Shown piece by piece: positions 53,622-63,533 of a stretch of DNA of 64,000 bases. The translations under genes were made by a program, and so were the position numbers. The notes beneath the pieces were generated by a model. It did not search any database. It was not told where the DNA came from and worked only from the letters and a program-made list of their open reading frames with translations. The stretch's first letter is position 1. Every line of letters begins with the position of its first letter. The stretch spans positions 1-64,000 of the forward strand of contig NZ_BAGM01000049.1 in NCBI RefSeq assembly GCF_000308855.1, given 5' to 3'. The stretch is from Nocardia veterana NBRC 100344. Lineage in GTDB: Bacteria; Actinomycetota; Actinomycetes; Mycobacteriales; Mycobacteriaceae.

Positions 53622-54713
53622 GTGCGTAACGGAACGGCGCGGGCCGCGGGCCTGGTACTCGGCTTCGTGGCGGATCGGATGTTCGGTGATCCGCGACGGG
53701 GACATCCGGTGGCGCTCTTCGGTTCGGTGGCCGCGCGTGCCGAATCGTTGAGCTATCGCGATGCGCGCGGAGCCGGGCTGGTGCACGAGCTGGTGTTGGT
53801 CGGCGGGGTCGTCGCCCTCGGATCGGCGGCGGAGTCGATCGGCCGGTCGGTAGGAGCTTTCCGCGCCGATCGCCCGGCAGCGGCCGGTCCAGACCGCGGG
53901 ACGGGCGCGGTTTCGCCGGTCGCACGGCGTCGTGCCCGGGCGAGGAACCGCCGTCGTTCTCGTGCGGGCGCGGGGCTCGGCACGATCCTGGCGACCGCCG
54001 CCGGGACGTGGGTCGCGCTCGGCGGTACCACGCTCGCGCGGACCGGTCGCGAGCTGGCCGACCGATTGGAAGCCGGGGATCTCGACGGGGCGCGCACGGT
54101 GCTGCCCGCGCTGTGCGGCCGCGATCCCGATGTGCTCGACGGTGACGGATTGGCCCGCGCCGCAGTCGAATCCATTGCCGAGAACACCTCCGATGCCACG
54201 GTCGCCCCGCTGGTGTGGGGAGCGATCGCCGGGGTGCCGGGAGTGCTGGGTTATCGCGCGATCAACACCCTGGACGCGATGATCGGCTACCGCAACGAAC
54301 GCTATCGCCGATTCGGCTGGGCCGCCGCCCGCGTCGACGATCTGGCGAATCTGCTGCCCGCCCGGGTGAGCGGGGCGGCGACCGTCGTGCTCGCCCCGCT
54401 CGTCGGCGGCCGACCGGGCGCGGCGTGGCGGGCGTGGCGCCGGGACGCCGGCGCCCATCCCAGCCCCAATGCCGGCGTCGCCGAGGCCACCATGGCAGGG
54501 GCGCTAGGGGTCGCGCTGGGTGGGCGGACCGAGTATCGCCACGGCGTGGAACTGCGACCGGTACTGGGCCGGGGGCCCGCGCCCCGGGTCCCCGACCTAC
54601 ACCGGGCGGTCCGCCTGTCGAACGCGGTGCAGGTGGCCGCCGCGGTACTCGCGGCGGGCGCGGCGTACGGACTCGGGCGCCGCGGCTCGGCTCGCGCCGA
54701 GGCGCCGGCGTAG
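53622..54713 (+). CDS. cobD: Adenosylcobinamide-phosphate synthase (CobD/CbiB)
   Basis: A 363-residue membrane protein from GTG 53622. CobD/CbiB amidates adenosylcobyric acid with aminopropanol (phosphate) in B12 synthesis. Family marks: GFVADRMFGDPRRGHPVALF, AVESIAENTSDATVAPLVWG, GYRAINTLDAMIGYRNERYR, and HPSPNAGVAEATMAGALGVAL. A basic insert around residues 85-115 makes it longer than usual. It opens the block that corresponds to M. tuberculosis Rv2236c-Rv2228c, in which cobC follows further along. Confidence 0.92.
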   Translation: MRNGTARAAGLVLGFVADRMFGDPRRGHPVALFGSVAARAESLSYRDARGAGLVHELVLVGGVVALGSAAESIGRSVGAFRADRPAAAGPDRGTGAVSPVARRRARARNRRRSRAGAGLGTILATAAGTWVALGGTTLARTGRELADRLEAGDLDGARTVLPALCGRDPDVLDGDGLARAAVESIAENTSDATVAPLVWGAIAGVPGVLGYRAINTLDAMIGYRNERYRRFGWAAARVDDLANLLPARVSGAATVVLAPLVGGRPGAAWRAWRRDAGAHPSPNAGVAEATMAGALGVALGGRTEYRHGVELRPVLGRGPAPRVPDLHRAVRLSNAVQVAAAVLAAGAAYGLGRRGSARAEAPA

Positions 54714-54754
54714 GGATCCGCCAGCGGCGGTGTCGTAGCGCTGCGAGGTGCGGG

Positions 54755-55786
54755 TCAGCGGCGCGTGTTGCCGTAGCGGTCGGCGAGGCGATCCGCGGTG
54801 GTTCGCGGCGCGGTGGGTTTCGGCCCTGCCGCGGGCTCGGCCGGGCGGTCGTTTCCGGATGGCGCCGGGCGGGTTTCGTCGGTTCGGGTCGAGGTGGCAG
54901 CCGGAGCGGGTGTGCTCTCCGCGGCCGAGGCAGCGACGGCTGCGGGGACATCGGCCGGGCTCGGCGCATCGGTCGTCGCCACCGATTCGGCGGCGGCCCG
55001 GTCGCGGCGGCGTTCCCGCAGTTCGGCGACGATGAAGTAGCCGAGCCCGAGCGGGGCCATCACCCCGAACGCGATCCATTGCAGGCCGTAGGACAGGTAC
55101 GGGCCGGCATCGAGTTGCGGCAGCGGTTGCGGGGTGAACGCGCCCGGTTGTCCGGCGTCCAGCTGCAGATATCCGCCGTGCTCGCCGGTGGCGAAACTGG
55201 TCAGCGGAGAACCGAGCACCGTCGACAGTTGCGTCGTGTCGACCGAGTACACCTGGCGCAATCCGTCACCCACCATGGGGTCCTTACCCGGAACGACACC
55301 TTCGGACCTGCGGACCCGTCCCTCGATGCGCTGCGGGCCCGACGGCGGCTCGGCGATCACCGGCAGCTGGGAGCCGTTCACCGCGGCGATCAGTCCGCGA
55401 TCGACCAGCACGATGCGGCCGTCGTCGAGCCGGAAGGCCGCCAGTACACCGTAGGCGGGCTGGTCGTTCAGTCGCTGCAAACGCTCGACCACCAGCGAGT
55501 TCGGCACGTAGCTCCCGGTGGCGATCACCCGCCGCCACTCGGTGTCGGCGGGATCCGTTCCGGCCGGTGGGGCGCCCGTCGGGCTGTTCAGCAGATCGGC
55601 CGCCGGTACCGGATCGGCGTTCACCGAGGCCGCGATCAGGTTGTTCCGATGGGAGGTCGACGTGTTCTTGCCCAGCTGCCAGGGGGCCAGCACGGTGAAG
55701 CACAGATAGGCGAAGGCGATCACGACGACCGCCAGAATCAACCAGCTGGGCCGCAGCAGAAAGGTCAGCCGCCGTGCGAGGTTCAT
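54755..55786 (-). CDS. SURF1-family membrane protein
   Basis: A 343-residue protein, counterpart of Rv2235. It has an N-terminal transmembrane helix (RPSWLILAVVVIAFAYLCF) followed by APWQLGKN, a periplasm-side SURF1 domain (residues about 60-235), and a second helix near 240 (YGLQWIAFGVMAPLGLGYFI). A long Ala/Pro/Thr-rich cytoplasmic tail follows. SURF1 proteins assist cytochrome c oxidase assembly, probably with heme a. Its ATG overlaps the stop of ptpA (ATGA), so the two are coupled. Confidence 0.9.
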   Translation of the reverse strand: MNLARRLTFLLRPSWLILAVVVIAFAYLCFTVLAPWQLGKNTSTSHRNNLIAASVNADPVPAADLLNSPTGAPPAGTDPADTEWRRVIATGSYVPNSLVVERLQRLNDQPAYGVLAAFRLDDGRIVLVDRGLIAAVNGSQLPVIAEPPSGPQRIEGRVRRSEGVVPGKDPMVGDGLRQVYSVDTTQLSTVLGSPLTSFATGEHGGYLQLDAGQPGAFTPQPLPQLDAGPYLSYGLQWIAFGVMAPLGLGYFIVAELRERRRDRAAAESVATTDAPSPADVPAAVAASAAESTPAPAATSTRTDETRPAPSGNDRPAEPAAGPKPTAPRTTADRLADRYGNTRR

Positions 55787-56277
55787 CGCCCGGATCCGGT
55801 CGCGACGGGCTCGCCGAGCTGTTCACGCACCCAGTCCAGCAACGCCGGAACGGCAGCCTCGATCTGCTCGCGCACCAGCTCGAAATCGGCGTCGTCGCCG
55901 TAGTACGGGTCGGGTACGTCGTGATCGTCGGCGGCGGGATCGAAGCTGCGCAGCAGCCGCCGCCGGGCCTGCGGAATCCGCAACCGGGTCAGCTCGCGAT
56001 CGTGCGTGGAATCCAGGGCGACCAGGAGATCGGCGTCCAGATGGTCGGGTCCGATCACGGCGGCGACGTGCCCGACCGGATACCCGTGCCGGGTCAGCAG
56101 GGCGGTGGTGCGTGGGTCGGCGTCGGCGCCGACATGCCACGCGGTGGTGCCGGCACTGCTCACCCGCACCCGATCGGCCAGTCCGGCACGTTCCAGATGC
56201 GCGGCGAAGATCTTCTCGGCCATCGGCGACCGGCAGATGTTACCGGTGCAGATGAAAGTCACGTGCAGCTCGCCCAC
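55783..56277 (-). CDS. ptpA: Low-molecular-weight protein tyrosine phosphatase PtpA
   Basis: A 164-residue phosphatase read from GTG at 56277, which matches the N-terminus of M. tuberculosis PtpA. The P-loop is FICTGNICRSPMAEKIFAAH with the catalytic Cys and Arg, and the acid loop is DVPDPYYGDDADFELV with the general-acid Asp. The mycobacterial protein is secreted into macrophages and dephosphorylates host proteins; whether this one is exported is unknown. In M. tuberculosis the kinase gene ptkA lies between ptpA and cobC; here that gene is absent. Confidence 0.93.
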   Translation of the reverse strand: MGELHVTFICTGNICRSPMAEKIFAAHLERAGLADRVRVSSAGTTAWHVGADADPRTTALLTRHGYPVGHVAAVIGPDHLDADLLVALDSTHDRELTRLRIPQARRRLLRSFDPAADDHDVPDPYYGDDADFELVREQIEAAVPALLDWVREQLGEPVATGSGR

Positions 56278-56329
56278 GCACCCATTGTGGCCGGTCGGTG
56301 CGGGCGACGGCCACGTAGGGTGGGTGGCT

Positions 56330-57469
56330 GTGCCAGAGGACACCCCCACGACCGCCGAGCCGCGGACACGCCGAGGCCCGGGCGGCCCGGATACGCCGGT
56401 GGCCGGGCCCGGAGTCGCCGCGGGTTCGTCGGGCGCCGGTTCCGCTGTCGATCTCGCGGCGCTGCGTCATCACGGGGACCGCGAGGTGCGGCCGGGGATG
56501 GTCGACTTCGCGGTGAATGTGCGCGGGGACGCGCCACCCGAATGGCTGCGGCGGCGACTGGCCGCGCGCCTACCGGAGCTGGGCCGATACCCGTCCGACA
56601 CGGAGGAGCGGTCCGTGCGGTCGATCGTGGCCGCCCGGCACGGCCGGGCACCGGAGGAAGTGCTGCTGCTGGCGGGGGCGGCAGAGGGATTCGCGCTGTT
56701 ACCGCGACTGGCGCCCCGGCTCGCCGCCGTCATCCACCCGTCGTTCACCGAACCGGAGCTCGCGCTGCGGGAGGCCGATATCCCGGTGACCCGGGTGGTG
56801 CTGCCACCGCCTTACGCGCTGGCGGGTGCCGGTGTCCCCGATGCGGCCGATCTGGTGGTGCTCGGCAATCCGACCAACCCGACCTCGGTGCTGCATCCTC
56901 GTGCCGTCGTCGAATCGCTGCGGCGGCCCGGTCGTATCGTCGTGGTCGACGAGGCCTTCGCCGATGCCGTGCCCGGCGAACCGGAATCGCTTGCCGGACA
57001 GTCCTATCCGGACGTCCTGGTGCTGCGCAGCCTGACCAAGACCTGGGCGCTGGCCGGGTTGCGCTGTGGATATCTGCTGGGCTCGGCGCCACTGCTGGCC
57101 CGGCTGAATCGCGGTCGCGCCCATTGGGCGCTCGGCACGCTGCAGCTCGAGGCGATCGCGGCCACCGCCGAACCGCGGGCGCTCGCCGCCGCCGCGGTGA
57201 GCGCGGCCCGGATCGCGGCCGAGCGGGCGGCGATGATTCCGCGGCTGCGCGCACTCGGCGTCGAGGTGCACGAACCGGCCGCCGGGCCCTTCGTACTGAT
57301 CCGGGTGCCCGACGGCGAGTTGTTGCGAAAGCACCTGGCGGACAGGGATATCGCAGTCCGTCGGGGTGACACCTTCCCGGGACTCGGTGGTGAGTTCCTG
57401 CGCCTGGCCGTGCGCGATCGCGCCGCCGTCGACCGGTTGGTGGCCGCGATCGAGGACATCGGGCTGTGA
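56330..57469 (+). CDS. cobC: CobC-like aminotransferase (threonine-phosphate decarboxylase type)
   Basis: A 379-residue PLP protein of the Rv2231c type. The start is taken at GTG 56330, six bases after another GTG. A Pro/Gly-rich N-terminus precedes the fold: [57 protein letters not shown], and [20 protein letters not shown] with the PLP Lys. Family members make aminopropanol phosphate for the B12 lower loop, which fits the nearby cobD. It starts 53 bp from divergent ptpA. Confidence 0.88.
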   Translation: MPEDTPTTAEPRTRRGPGGPDTPVAGPGVAAGSSGAGSAVDLAALRHHGDREVRPGMVDFAVNVRGDAPPEWLRRRLAARLPELGRYPSDTEERSVRSIVAARHGRAPEEVLLLAGAAEGFALLPRLAPRLAAVIHPSFTEPELALREADIPVTRVVLPPPYALAGAGVPDAADLVVLGNPTNPTSVLHPRAVVESLRRPGRIVVVDEAFADAVPGEPESLAGQSYPDVLVLRSLTKTWALAGLRCGYLLGSAPLLARLNRGRAHWALGTLQLEAIAATAEPRALAAAAVSAARIAAERAAMIPRLRALGVEVHEPAAGPFVLIRVPDGELLRKHLADRDIAVRRGDTFPGLGGEFLRLAVRDRAAVDRLVAAIEDIGL

Positions 57470-57548
57470 GAGTGGCGCGTGTTCGACCGCCCCGCGGGCG
57501 GTACCCGAATGGATAATGGCCCGACGAGCGAATCGGTGGAGGTGCGGT

Positions 57549-58691
57549 GTGGAAGCGACGAATTCGGCTGTGGCGCTGAAGGACTTGATCGGCGTCCTCG
57601 ACGATGCCTACCCGCCCCGGCTGGCCGAGTCCTGGGATTCGGTGGGGCTGGTCTGCGGTGATCCGGCGGCCCCGGTCACCCGCGTGCTGTTCGCGGTCGA
57701 TGCCACCGCGGCGGTGGTCGACGAGGCGATCGCCTGGGGCGCAGACGCTGTGGTCGTCCATCACCCGCTGCTGCTGCGCGGCGTCGACACGGTCGCCGCG
57801 AGTACTCCGAAGGGCGCGCTGCTGCACCGGCTGATCCGCAACGACTGCGCGCTGTTCACCGCCCACACCAACGCCGATTCCGCCGATCCGGGTGTTTCCG
57901 ACGCGCTCGCCCAGGCGCTGGGGCTCACCGTGACCGGGCCGCTGGAACAGAAGTCCGCGACGCCGGTGGACACCTGGTCGGTGTTCGTTCCGCGCGCCCA
58001 TACCGACGCGGTGCTGGCCGCGATGTTCGCGGCGGGCGCGGGCGGTGCCGGCCGGTACGGCGAATGTGCCTGGCGCGTGCCCGGAACCGGGCAGTTCCGC
58101 CCGCTGGCGGGAGCCGATCCGGCGATCGGGAGGGTCGGCGACCTGGAGTTCGTGGCGGAGGACCGGATCGAGGTGGTGGCGCCGCCGTCGGCCCGCGCCG
58201 CGGTACTCGCCGCGCTGCGCGCCGCCCACCCCTACGAGGAACCGGCCTTCGATGTGACCGAACGCGCGGCACTGCCCTCGGGCCAGGGGCTGGGCCGTAT
58301 CGGCACCCTGCCCGAACCGGAAACGTTGCGCGCCTTCACTGCTCGCGTGCGGGCCGCCCTGCCCGGCACCGCGTGGGGTGTGCGGGCGGCCGGCGATCCC
58401 GACCGGGCGATCCGCACCGTCGCGGTCTGTGGCGGCGCCGGCGACTCCTTCCTCGGTACCGTCGCGCGCCGCGGCGTCGATGCCTATGTCACCGCCGACC
58501 TGCGCCACCACCCCGCGGACGAGAACCTGCGCGCCGGCGGTCCCGCGCTCGTCGACGTCGCCCACTGGGCCAGCGAGTACCCCTGGTGCGCCCAGGCGGA
58601 AGGGATTGTCCGAGAAGCGTTTCCGGACGTCGAAACCCGGGTCAGCGCCCTGCGGACCGATCCCTGGACCCTCGGCGCCGCCGACGACTGA
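57549..58691 (+). CDS. Nif3-like dinuclear metal centre protein
   Basis: A 380-residue protein, GTG 57549 with GGAGG seven bases upstream; counterpart of Rv2230c. It shows the Nif3/GTP cyclohydrolase 1 type 2 family marks [29 protein letters not shown] with the metal-binding His pair, and [18 protein letters not shown] near the C-terminus. A central insert (about 130-230) is the PII-like domain seen in longer members. Function is unsettled in this family despite the GTP cyclohydrolase label. Confidence 0.9.
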   Translation: MEATNSAVALKDLIGVLDDAYPPRLAESWDSVGLVCGDPAAPVTRVLFAVDATAAVVDEAIAWGADAVVVHHPLLLRGVDTVAASTPKGALLHRLIRNDCALFTAHTNADSADPGVSDALAQALGLTVTGPLEQKSATPVDTWSVFVPRAHTDAVLAAMFAAGAGGAGRYGECAWRVPGTGQFRPLAGADPAIGRVGDLEFVAEDRIEVVAPPSARAAVLAALRAAHPYEEPAFDVTERAALPSGQGLGRIGTLPEPETLRAFTARVRAALPGTAWGVRAAGDPDRAIRTVAVCGGAGDSFLGTVARRGVDAYVTADLRHHPADENLRAGGPALVDVAHWASEYPWCAQAEGIVREAFPDVETRVSALRTDPWTLGAADD

Positions 58692-58742
58692 GGGGCGGCA
58701 CAGAGCGACGACCATCGGCTCGCCGCGCCGCCGTGCCCGCCC

Positions 58743-59186
58743 TCACTCGGTCCGAATATCGGGCTCGTGATCGACCGGGAAGTTCACCGAGTTGGCGATG
58801 AAGCAGCGCTCGTGCGCCTTCGCGTGCAGCGCGCGGGCCTGCTCGACCATTGCGCCGTCGGTGATGGTGACGCGCGGGCGAAGAACGACCTGTTCGAAGC
58901 GCCGGTCGTTCATTACGCCCTCGGCCTGGTCGAGGTAATCGGTCACCACGATCCCGGCCTCGACGCACAGATGCAGGTACCACAGCATGTGGCACTGCGA
59001 CAGCGAGGCGACCAGCAGCTGTTCGGGATTCCAGCGGGTGGCGTCGCCGCGCCCCACCACCGGATCCGCCGACCCCGGCAGCGGTGGCCGCCCCTCGGCC
59101 AGCACTTCGTGATCACGCGAGTACGAGCGGTAGGCGGTGGTGGCGCCGGTCCACACCACGTCCACGCGATAGCGATGTTCGGCCAT
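58743..59186 (-). CDS. OsmC-family peroxiredoxin-like protein
   Basis: A 147-residue OsmC/Ohr-fold protein read from ATG 59186. Marks are PVVGRGDATRWNPEQLLVAS, with SLSQCHMLWYLHLC carrying one active Cys; the second expected Cys may be the one in HERCFIANSVN. Such proteins reduce organic hydroperoxides. It lies on the opposite strand inside the otherwise collinear cobC-Nif3-zinc-ribbon-RNase H row, so it has been inserted into a conserved block. Confidence 0.88.
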   Translation of the reverse strand: MAEHRYRVDVVWTGATTAYRSYSRDHEVLAEGRPPLPGSADPVVGRGDATRWNPEQLLVASLSQCHMLWYLHLCVEAGIVVTDYLDQAEGVMNDRRFEQVVLRPRVTITDGAMVEQARALHAKAHERCFIANSVNFPVDHEPDIRTE

Positions 59187-59374
59187 CGGGCCAGAGTCGC
59201 ACAATCGCCGAGGCGACGCATTCGGGTTTCCGCTACGTCCGGCGAATGCCGTGCTCAGGGGCCGGTGCTGCGGGGTTGGGACGAAACCGGTCGCGGGCAG
59301 AGTACGGTTGAGCACCGGCGTCGCGCACGTGTCGCCACCGCAACCGTCCACAGTGTCGAGGAGTACGTCCCGCG

Positions 59375-60112
59375 TTGAATGTCGAACCACCGATCCAGGC
59401 CAAACTGCTCGACCTCGCGGCCGTCGACGCCGAGTTGACGCGGATCGCGCATCGCCGCAAGGTGCTGCCCGAACAGCAGGAAGTGCAGCGGCTGGAAGCC
59501 GAACGCACCGCGCGCAAGGACGCGGCGGTCAAGGTCGAAATCCAGCTCGACGATCTCGACCGCGACATTCGCAAGCTCGAGGGTGAGATCGACGCCGTGC
59601 GCAAGCGCGAGGCCCGGGACCGCGGAATGCTCGAGGGCGGCAATGTCGGCGCCAAGCAGCTCTCCGAGTTGCAGCACGAACTGGGCAGCCTGGAACGGCG
59701 ACGCGGTGTGCTGGAGGACGAACTGCTCGAGGTGATGGAGCGGCGCGAGGCCGCGGAGGCCGACCACCAGCATGCCGGGGCCAACCTCACCCGCGCCGAA
59801 GAGGATCTGGCCCTGGCGCAGAGCCGCCGCGACGACGCGGTCGCCGACCTGGATGTCGCCGCGCAACGCTGCGATGCCGACCGGGATCAGCTGGTCGCGC
59901 AGTTCCCGGCCGACCTGCTGGCGATCTACGACAAGCAGCGGGCCCAGCACGGCGTCGGTGCGGCGCTCCTGCAGGCCCGCCGCTGCGGTGCCTGCCGGAT
60001 CGAACTCGATCGTGGCGAGATCGCCCGCATCGCCAAGACCGACCCGCAGGTCGTGGTCCGCTGTCCCGAATGCGGGGCGATCCTGGTGCGCACCAAGCAA
60101 TCCGGATTGTGA
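59375..60112 (+). CDS. Coiled-coil zinc-ribbon protein (Rv2229c/CT398 type)
   Basis: A 245-residue protein starting at TTG 59375. Residues about 10-170 form a long antiparallel coiled coil (KLEGEIDAVRKREARDRGML, ERRRGVLEDELLEVMERREA), and the C-terminus is a C4 zinc ribbon, RRCGACRIELDRG and VRCPECGAILVR. It belongs to the group of Rv2229c and chlamydial CT398. A role as a scaffold for nucleic-acid or secretion complexes has been proposed for relatives; none is shown here. Eleven bases separate it from the RNase H gene, so they are cotranscribed. Confidence 0.9.
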   Translation: MNVEPPIQAKLLDLAAVDAELTRIAHRRKVLPEQQEVQRLEAERTARKDAAVKVEIQLDDLDRDIRKLEGEIDAVRKREARDRGMLEGGNVGAKQLSELQHELGSLERRRGVLEDELLEVMERREAAEADHQHAGANLTRAEEDLALAQSRRDDAVADLDVAAQRCDADRDQLVAQFPADLLAIYDKQRAQHGVGAALLQARRCGACRIELDRGEIARIAKTDPQVVVRCPECGAILVRTKQSGL

Positions 60113-60122
60113 CGGCGCGGCG

Positions 60123-61376
60123 ATGACGGTACGCAATGTGATCGTCGAGGCCGACGGCGGCTCACGCGGTAATCCCGGCCCGGCCGGTTACGGCGCGGTC
60201 ATCTGGGATGCCGATCACGCCACGATCCTCGCCGAGCGTCGCGAGTACCTCGGCGTCACCACCAACAATGTTGCCGAATACCGCGGTCTGATCGCGGGTT
60301 TGGCGGCCGCGGCCGAGCTCGGGGCGCGCATCGTGGAGGTGCGCATGGACTCCAAGCTGGTCGTGGAACAGATGTCGGGGCGCTGGAAGGTCAAGCACGC
60401 GGCCATGATTCCGCTCGCCGAGCGAGCCCGGCAGCTGGTCGCCGGTTTCGATCGGGTGGGCTTCCAGTGGATTCCGCGGGAGCGGAATGCGCACGCCGAT
60501 CGGCTCGCCAACGAGGCCATGGACGACGCCGAGGTGGTCGCCGAGGTCCGCGCGGCCGATACCGAACGCCCGCTGGTCGCCGAGGGCGGTGTGGCCGAAT
60601 CGGATTCGATCGCCGAGAGCGCCGGATCGGAGCGCGGCGCCGAGGCCGAGTTGCCGAGTGGGATCGACGAGGCCGCCGATGCCCGGGCGGCGCAGGCCGA
60701 TCCGGTGGTGCCCGGCACCGCGGGGGTGCGCGCCGCGCCGGGACCCGGATGGACCGGCGCCCGCGGGCGGCCCACGCGGCTTCTGCTGTTACGTCACGGT
60801 CAGACCGAATTGTCGGTCGAGCGTAGGTATTCCGGCCGCGGGAATCCGGAACTGACGGCCCTGGGCCGCGAGCAGGCCGCGCGGGCCGCGAAATACCTTG
60901 CAGCGAAAGGGGATATCGCGGCGGTGGTCACCTCACCGCTGGGCCGGGCACGCGAAACCGCGCAGGCCGCCGCGCAGGCGCTGGACGTGCCGGTGCGGGT
61001 GCTGGACGCGTTGACCGAGACCGATTTCGGCGAATGGGAGGGACTCACCTTCGCCGAAGCCGCGCAACGGGATCCGGAACTGCATCAGCGCTGGCTCGGG
61101 GATCCGTCGCTACCCGCTCCCGGCGGGGAGAGTTTCGACGCCGTGCGGGAGCGGGTCGAGGCCGCTCGGCGGGACCTGATCGCGTTGTATCCCGGGCAGA
61201 ACGTCGTGGTGGTCAGTCATGTGACGCCGATCAAGACGCTGCTGCAGCTGGCGCTCGAGGTGGGGCCGTCGCTGCTGTACCGGCTGCACCTGGACCTGGC
61301 ATCGCTGTCGATCGCGGAGTTCTACCCCGATGGGGGATCCTCGGTCCGCCTGGTGAACGACACGTCCTATCTCTGA
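60123..61376 (+). CDS. Bifunctional RNase HI / histidine-phosphatase protein
   Basis: A 417-residue two-domain enzyme, counterpart of Rv2228c. Residues 1-140 are RNase HI-like, with acidic residues in IVEADGGSRGNPGPAGYGAV, NNVAEYRGLIAGLAAA, EVRMDSKLVVEQM and RNAHADRLANEAMD. After a variable acidic linker (about 145-215) comes a phosphoglycerate-mutase/CobC-type phosphatase: LLLRHGQTELSVERRYSGRG with the catalytic His, and VVVVSHVTPIKTLLQLAL. In Rv2228c both RNA-hybrid cleavage and alpha-ribazole-phosphate dephosphorylation have been reported, which fits the surrounding B12 genes. Confidence 0.93.
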   Translation: MTVRNVIVEADGGSRGNPGPAGYGAVIWDADHATILAERREYLGVTTNNVAEYRGLIAGLAAAAELGARIVEVRMDSKLVVEQMSGRWKVKHAAMIPLAERARQLVAGFDRVGFQWIPRERNAHADRLANEAMDDAEVVAEVRAADTERPLVAEGGVAESDSIAESAGSERGAEAELPSGIDEAADARAAQADPVVPGTAGVRAAPGPGWTGARGRPTRLLLLRHGQTELSVERRYSGRGNPELTALGREQAARAAKYLAAKGDIAAVVTSPLGRARETAQAAAQALDVPVRVLDALTETDFGEWEGLTFAEAAQRDPELHQRWLGDPSLPAPGGESFDAVRERVEAARRDLIALYPGQNVVVVSHVTPIKTLLQLALEVGPSLLYRLHLDLASLSIAEFYPDGGSSVRLVNDTSYL

Positions 61377-61382
61377 TGCCGC

Positions 61383-61407
61383 GGCCCGGTTCCACCGGAA
61401 CCGGGCC
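61383..61407. terminator. Bidirectional stem-loop terminator
   Basis: An 11-bp perfect stem (GGCCCGGTTCC and complement) with a 3-nt loop lies between the convergent RNase H/phosphatase and hydrolase genes. Confidence 0.72.
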
Positions 61408-61419
61408 CGTTCGTCCCGG

Positions 61420-62307
61420 TTACGGACGCAGCACCGACACCAGGAATTCGGTCTGGTCGTAGACCGCCTTCTCGAACCAGTCGTCGAAGTAGATGTCGAA
61501 ATGGCCGATGGGGTAGCGCTTCACGATGCCGTGTTTGGTGCGCTCGGCGGCTTTGAGGGTCGGCCCCACCGGGGCGACGGTGTCGTTGTCGCACACCGCG
61601 TACAGCACCGGCACCTTGATGCCCTTGGTGCGTCGCCACGGCGCGTCGAACAATGCCGACATACCCACCCGGGCAGCCACTTTCGGCTGATACTGCTCGC
61701 TCTCCTCGGCGAGACGGCCGAAACCTTCGGGTACGTCGGAGGCGCTCATCAGGGCGGCCGAGCGCTTCCGACCGGCCAGCCGCACACCTACCGGCTTGCG
61801 GCGGATCGGGCCGAACACGATATCGGTGAGTGCCAGCGTTCCGGTCTTGGTCAGGCTGATCGGACCCTTCGCCAGCGCCGAGGACCAGCCGCTGGTGAAC
61901 GGGCACTGCGCCACCACGGCGGCCAGATAGTCGTCCTCGTGCGCGATCGAGAGCACATGACCGCCGCCGAAGGAGCTGCCCCACAGGGCGATTCGGGTGG
62001 CGTCGAAACCCTTGAGGGTGCGGGCGTAGGCGATCGCGGCGCGCCAGTCGTCACGCTGGCGGGCGATGTTGATCAGTTGCCGGGGCTCCCCGCCGCTGGC
62101 GCCGAAATGCCGATAGTCGAAGGCCAGCACGCCCATTCCCGCCGCGGCGAACCGGCGCGCATAGCGATCCAGCCCCATTTCCCGGTTCGCCCCCAGACCG
62201 TGCCCCATGATCACCAGTGGACGCGGTTTGGGTGGACCGTCCGGAAGATAGAGCCACGCTGCACACTGTTCGTTTCCCGAACCGAACCCCACCTCGACAC
62301 GCTCCAT
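61420..62307 (-). CDS. Alpha/beta hydrolase
   Basis: A 295-residue hydrolase. The oxyanion region is IMGHGLGANREMGLDRYA, the nucleophile Ser is in IALWGSSFGGGHVLSIA, the Asp in VLYAVCDNDTVAPVGPT, and the His in YPIGHFDIYFDDWFE. The group includes dienelactone-hydrolase-like and peptidase-like members. It has no signal peptide. Substrate unknown. It lies 62 bp downstream of the lactate-oxidase-type gene on the same strand and may share its transcript. Confidence 0.87.
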   Translation of the reverse strand: MERVEVGFGSGNEQCAAWLYLPDGPPKPRPLVIMGHGLGANREMGLDRYARRFAAAGMGVLAFDYRHFGASGGEPRQLINIARQRDDWRAAIAYARTLKGFDATRIALWGSSFGGGHVLSIAHEDDYLAAVVAQCPFTSGWSSALAKGPISLTKTGTLALTDIVFGPIRRKPVGVRLAGRKRSAALMSASDVPEGFGRLAEESEQYQPKVAARVGMSALFDAPWRRTKGIKVPVLYAVCDNDTVAPVGPTLKAAERTKHGIVKRYPIGHFDIYFDDWFEKAVYDQTEFLVSVLRP

Positions 62308-62369
62308 GGGCGAATACCGTACTGTGTCGAGCCCGCAACCGCAGAGCTGGATCCCCGGTCACGACGGCT

Positions 62370-63533
62370 TCACGGGTGCACGGAACGCAAACAGTCGCGA
62401 GTCAGATCCTTGCGGGTCGGGTACCCGTCGACCGCCATGATCAGGTCCGCTTCGGCGAGCAGCGTGCGCAGGACGTGCACGATTCCGTTCACGCCGCCGA
62501 GTGCCAGACCGTAGGCGTAGGGCCGTCCGATGCCGACCGCGGTCGCGCCGAGGGCCAGCGCCTTGACAATGTCGGCGCCCGTGCGGATTCCGGAATCGAA
62601 CAGCACCGGCAGCCCCTCGGCCGCGTCGACGACCTCCGGCAACATGTCCAGCGCCGGCAGGCCGCCGTTGGCCTGGCGCCCACCGTGATTCGAACAGTAG
62701 ATGCCGTCCACCCCGCCGTCGCGGGCGCGCCGCGCGTCATCGGGATGGCAGATGCCCTTGACGATGAGCGGCAGGTCGGTGAGCGAGCGCAGCCAGCTCA
62801 GATCCTCCCAGCGCAGCGGATTTCCGAACAGCTGCACCCAGCGCAGCACGGCACTCATCGGATCCTCCTCCGGTGGGCGCTGCAGCCCCGCGAGGAAGAC
62901 CGGATCGGTGAAATAGTTGGCCAGGCAGTGCCCGCGCAACTGCGGGAAGTTGCCGGTGGACAGGTCGCGCGGCCGCCAGCCGGTGATCCAGGTGTCCAGG
63001 GTGACGACGATGCCCTTGTATCCCGCCTGTTCCGCCCGCTGCACCAGACTCGCCGCCAGGTCACGGTCGGTAGGGGTGTAGAGCTGGAAAAAGCCTGGGG
63101 TATCGCCGAATTCGGCCGCGACGTCCTCCAGTGGATCCACGGTCAGCGTGGAGGCGATCATCGGGACACCGGTGCGGGCGGCCGCCCGGGCGGTGGCCAG
63201 ATCGCCGTGCCCGTCCTGCGCGCACAGCCCGATGACGCCGACGGGCGCCAGGAAAATCGGTGTGGGCAGGGTCATTCCGAACAGCTGCACGGACAGATCC
63301 CGTTCCTTGGCGCCCACGAACATCCGCGGGAGCAGACCCCACCGGTCGAAGGCGGCGACGTTCGCCCGCTGCGTCCGCTCGTCACCGGCGCCACCGGCCA
63401 CGTACGACCAGATCGAGGGCGGCATCGCCGCCTGCGCGCGCTGCTCGAGCTCGCCGTGGGCCACCGGAAATTCGGGCACCACGCCGCGCAGACCCTGGAA
63501 GTAGATCTCGTTCTGGAAGTCGCCGAACCCCAT
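62370..63533 (-). CDS. FMN-dependent alpha-hydroxy-acid oxidase (lactate 2-monooxygenase-like)
   Basis: A 387-residue TIM-barrel flavoprotein, ATG 63533 after GGAGGG. Marks: [57 protein letters not shown] with the FMN-binding Lys, and [20 protein letters not shown] with the catalytic His and Arg. The N-terminal [19 protein letters not shown] stretch is that of lactate 2-monooxygenase. It oxidises an L-alpha-hydroxy acid, with lactate the best guess. It is divergent from rnpB. Confidence 0.92.
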   Translation of the reverse strand: MGFGDFQNEIYFQGLRGVVPEFPVAHGELEQRAQAAMPPSIWSYVAGGAGDERTQRANVAAFDRWGLLPRMFVGAKERDLSVQLFGMTLPTPIFLAPVGVIGLCAQDGHGDLATARAAARTGVPMIASTLTVDPLEDVAAEFGDTPGFFQLYTPTDRDLAASLVQRAEQAGYKGIVVTLDTWITGWRPRDLSTGNFPQLRGHCLANYFTDPVFLAGLQRPPEEDPMSAVLRWVQLFGNPLRWEDLSWLRSLTDLPLIVKGICHPDDARRARDGGVDGIYCSNHGGRQANGGLPALDMLPEVVDAAEGLPVLFDSGIRTGADIVKALALGATAVGIGRPYAYGLALGGVNGIVHVLRTLLAEADLIMAVDGYPTRKDLTRDCLRSVHP

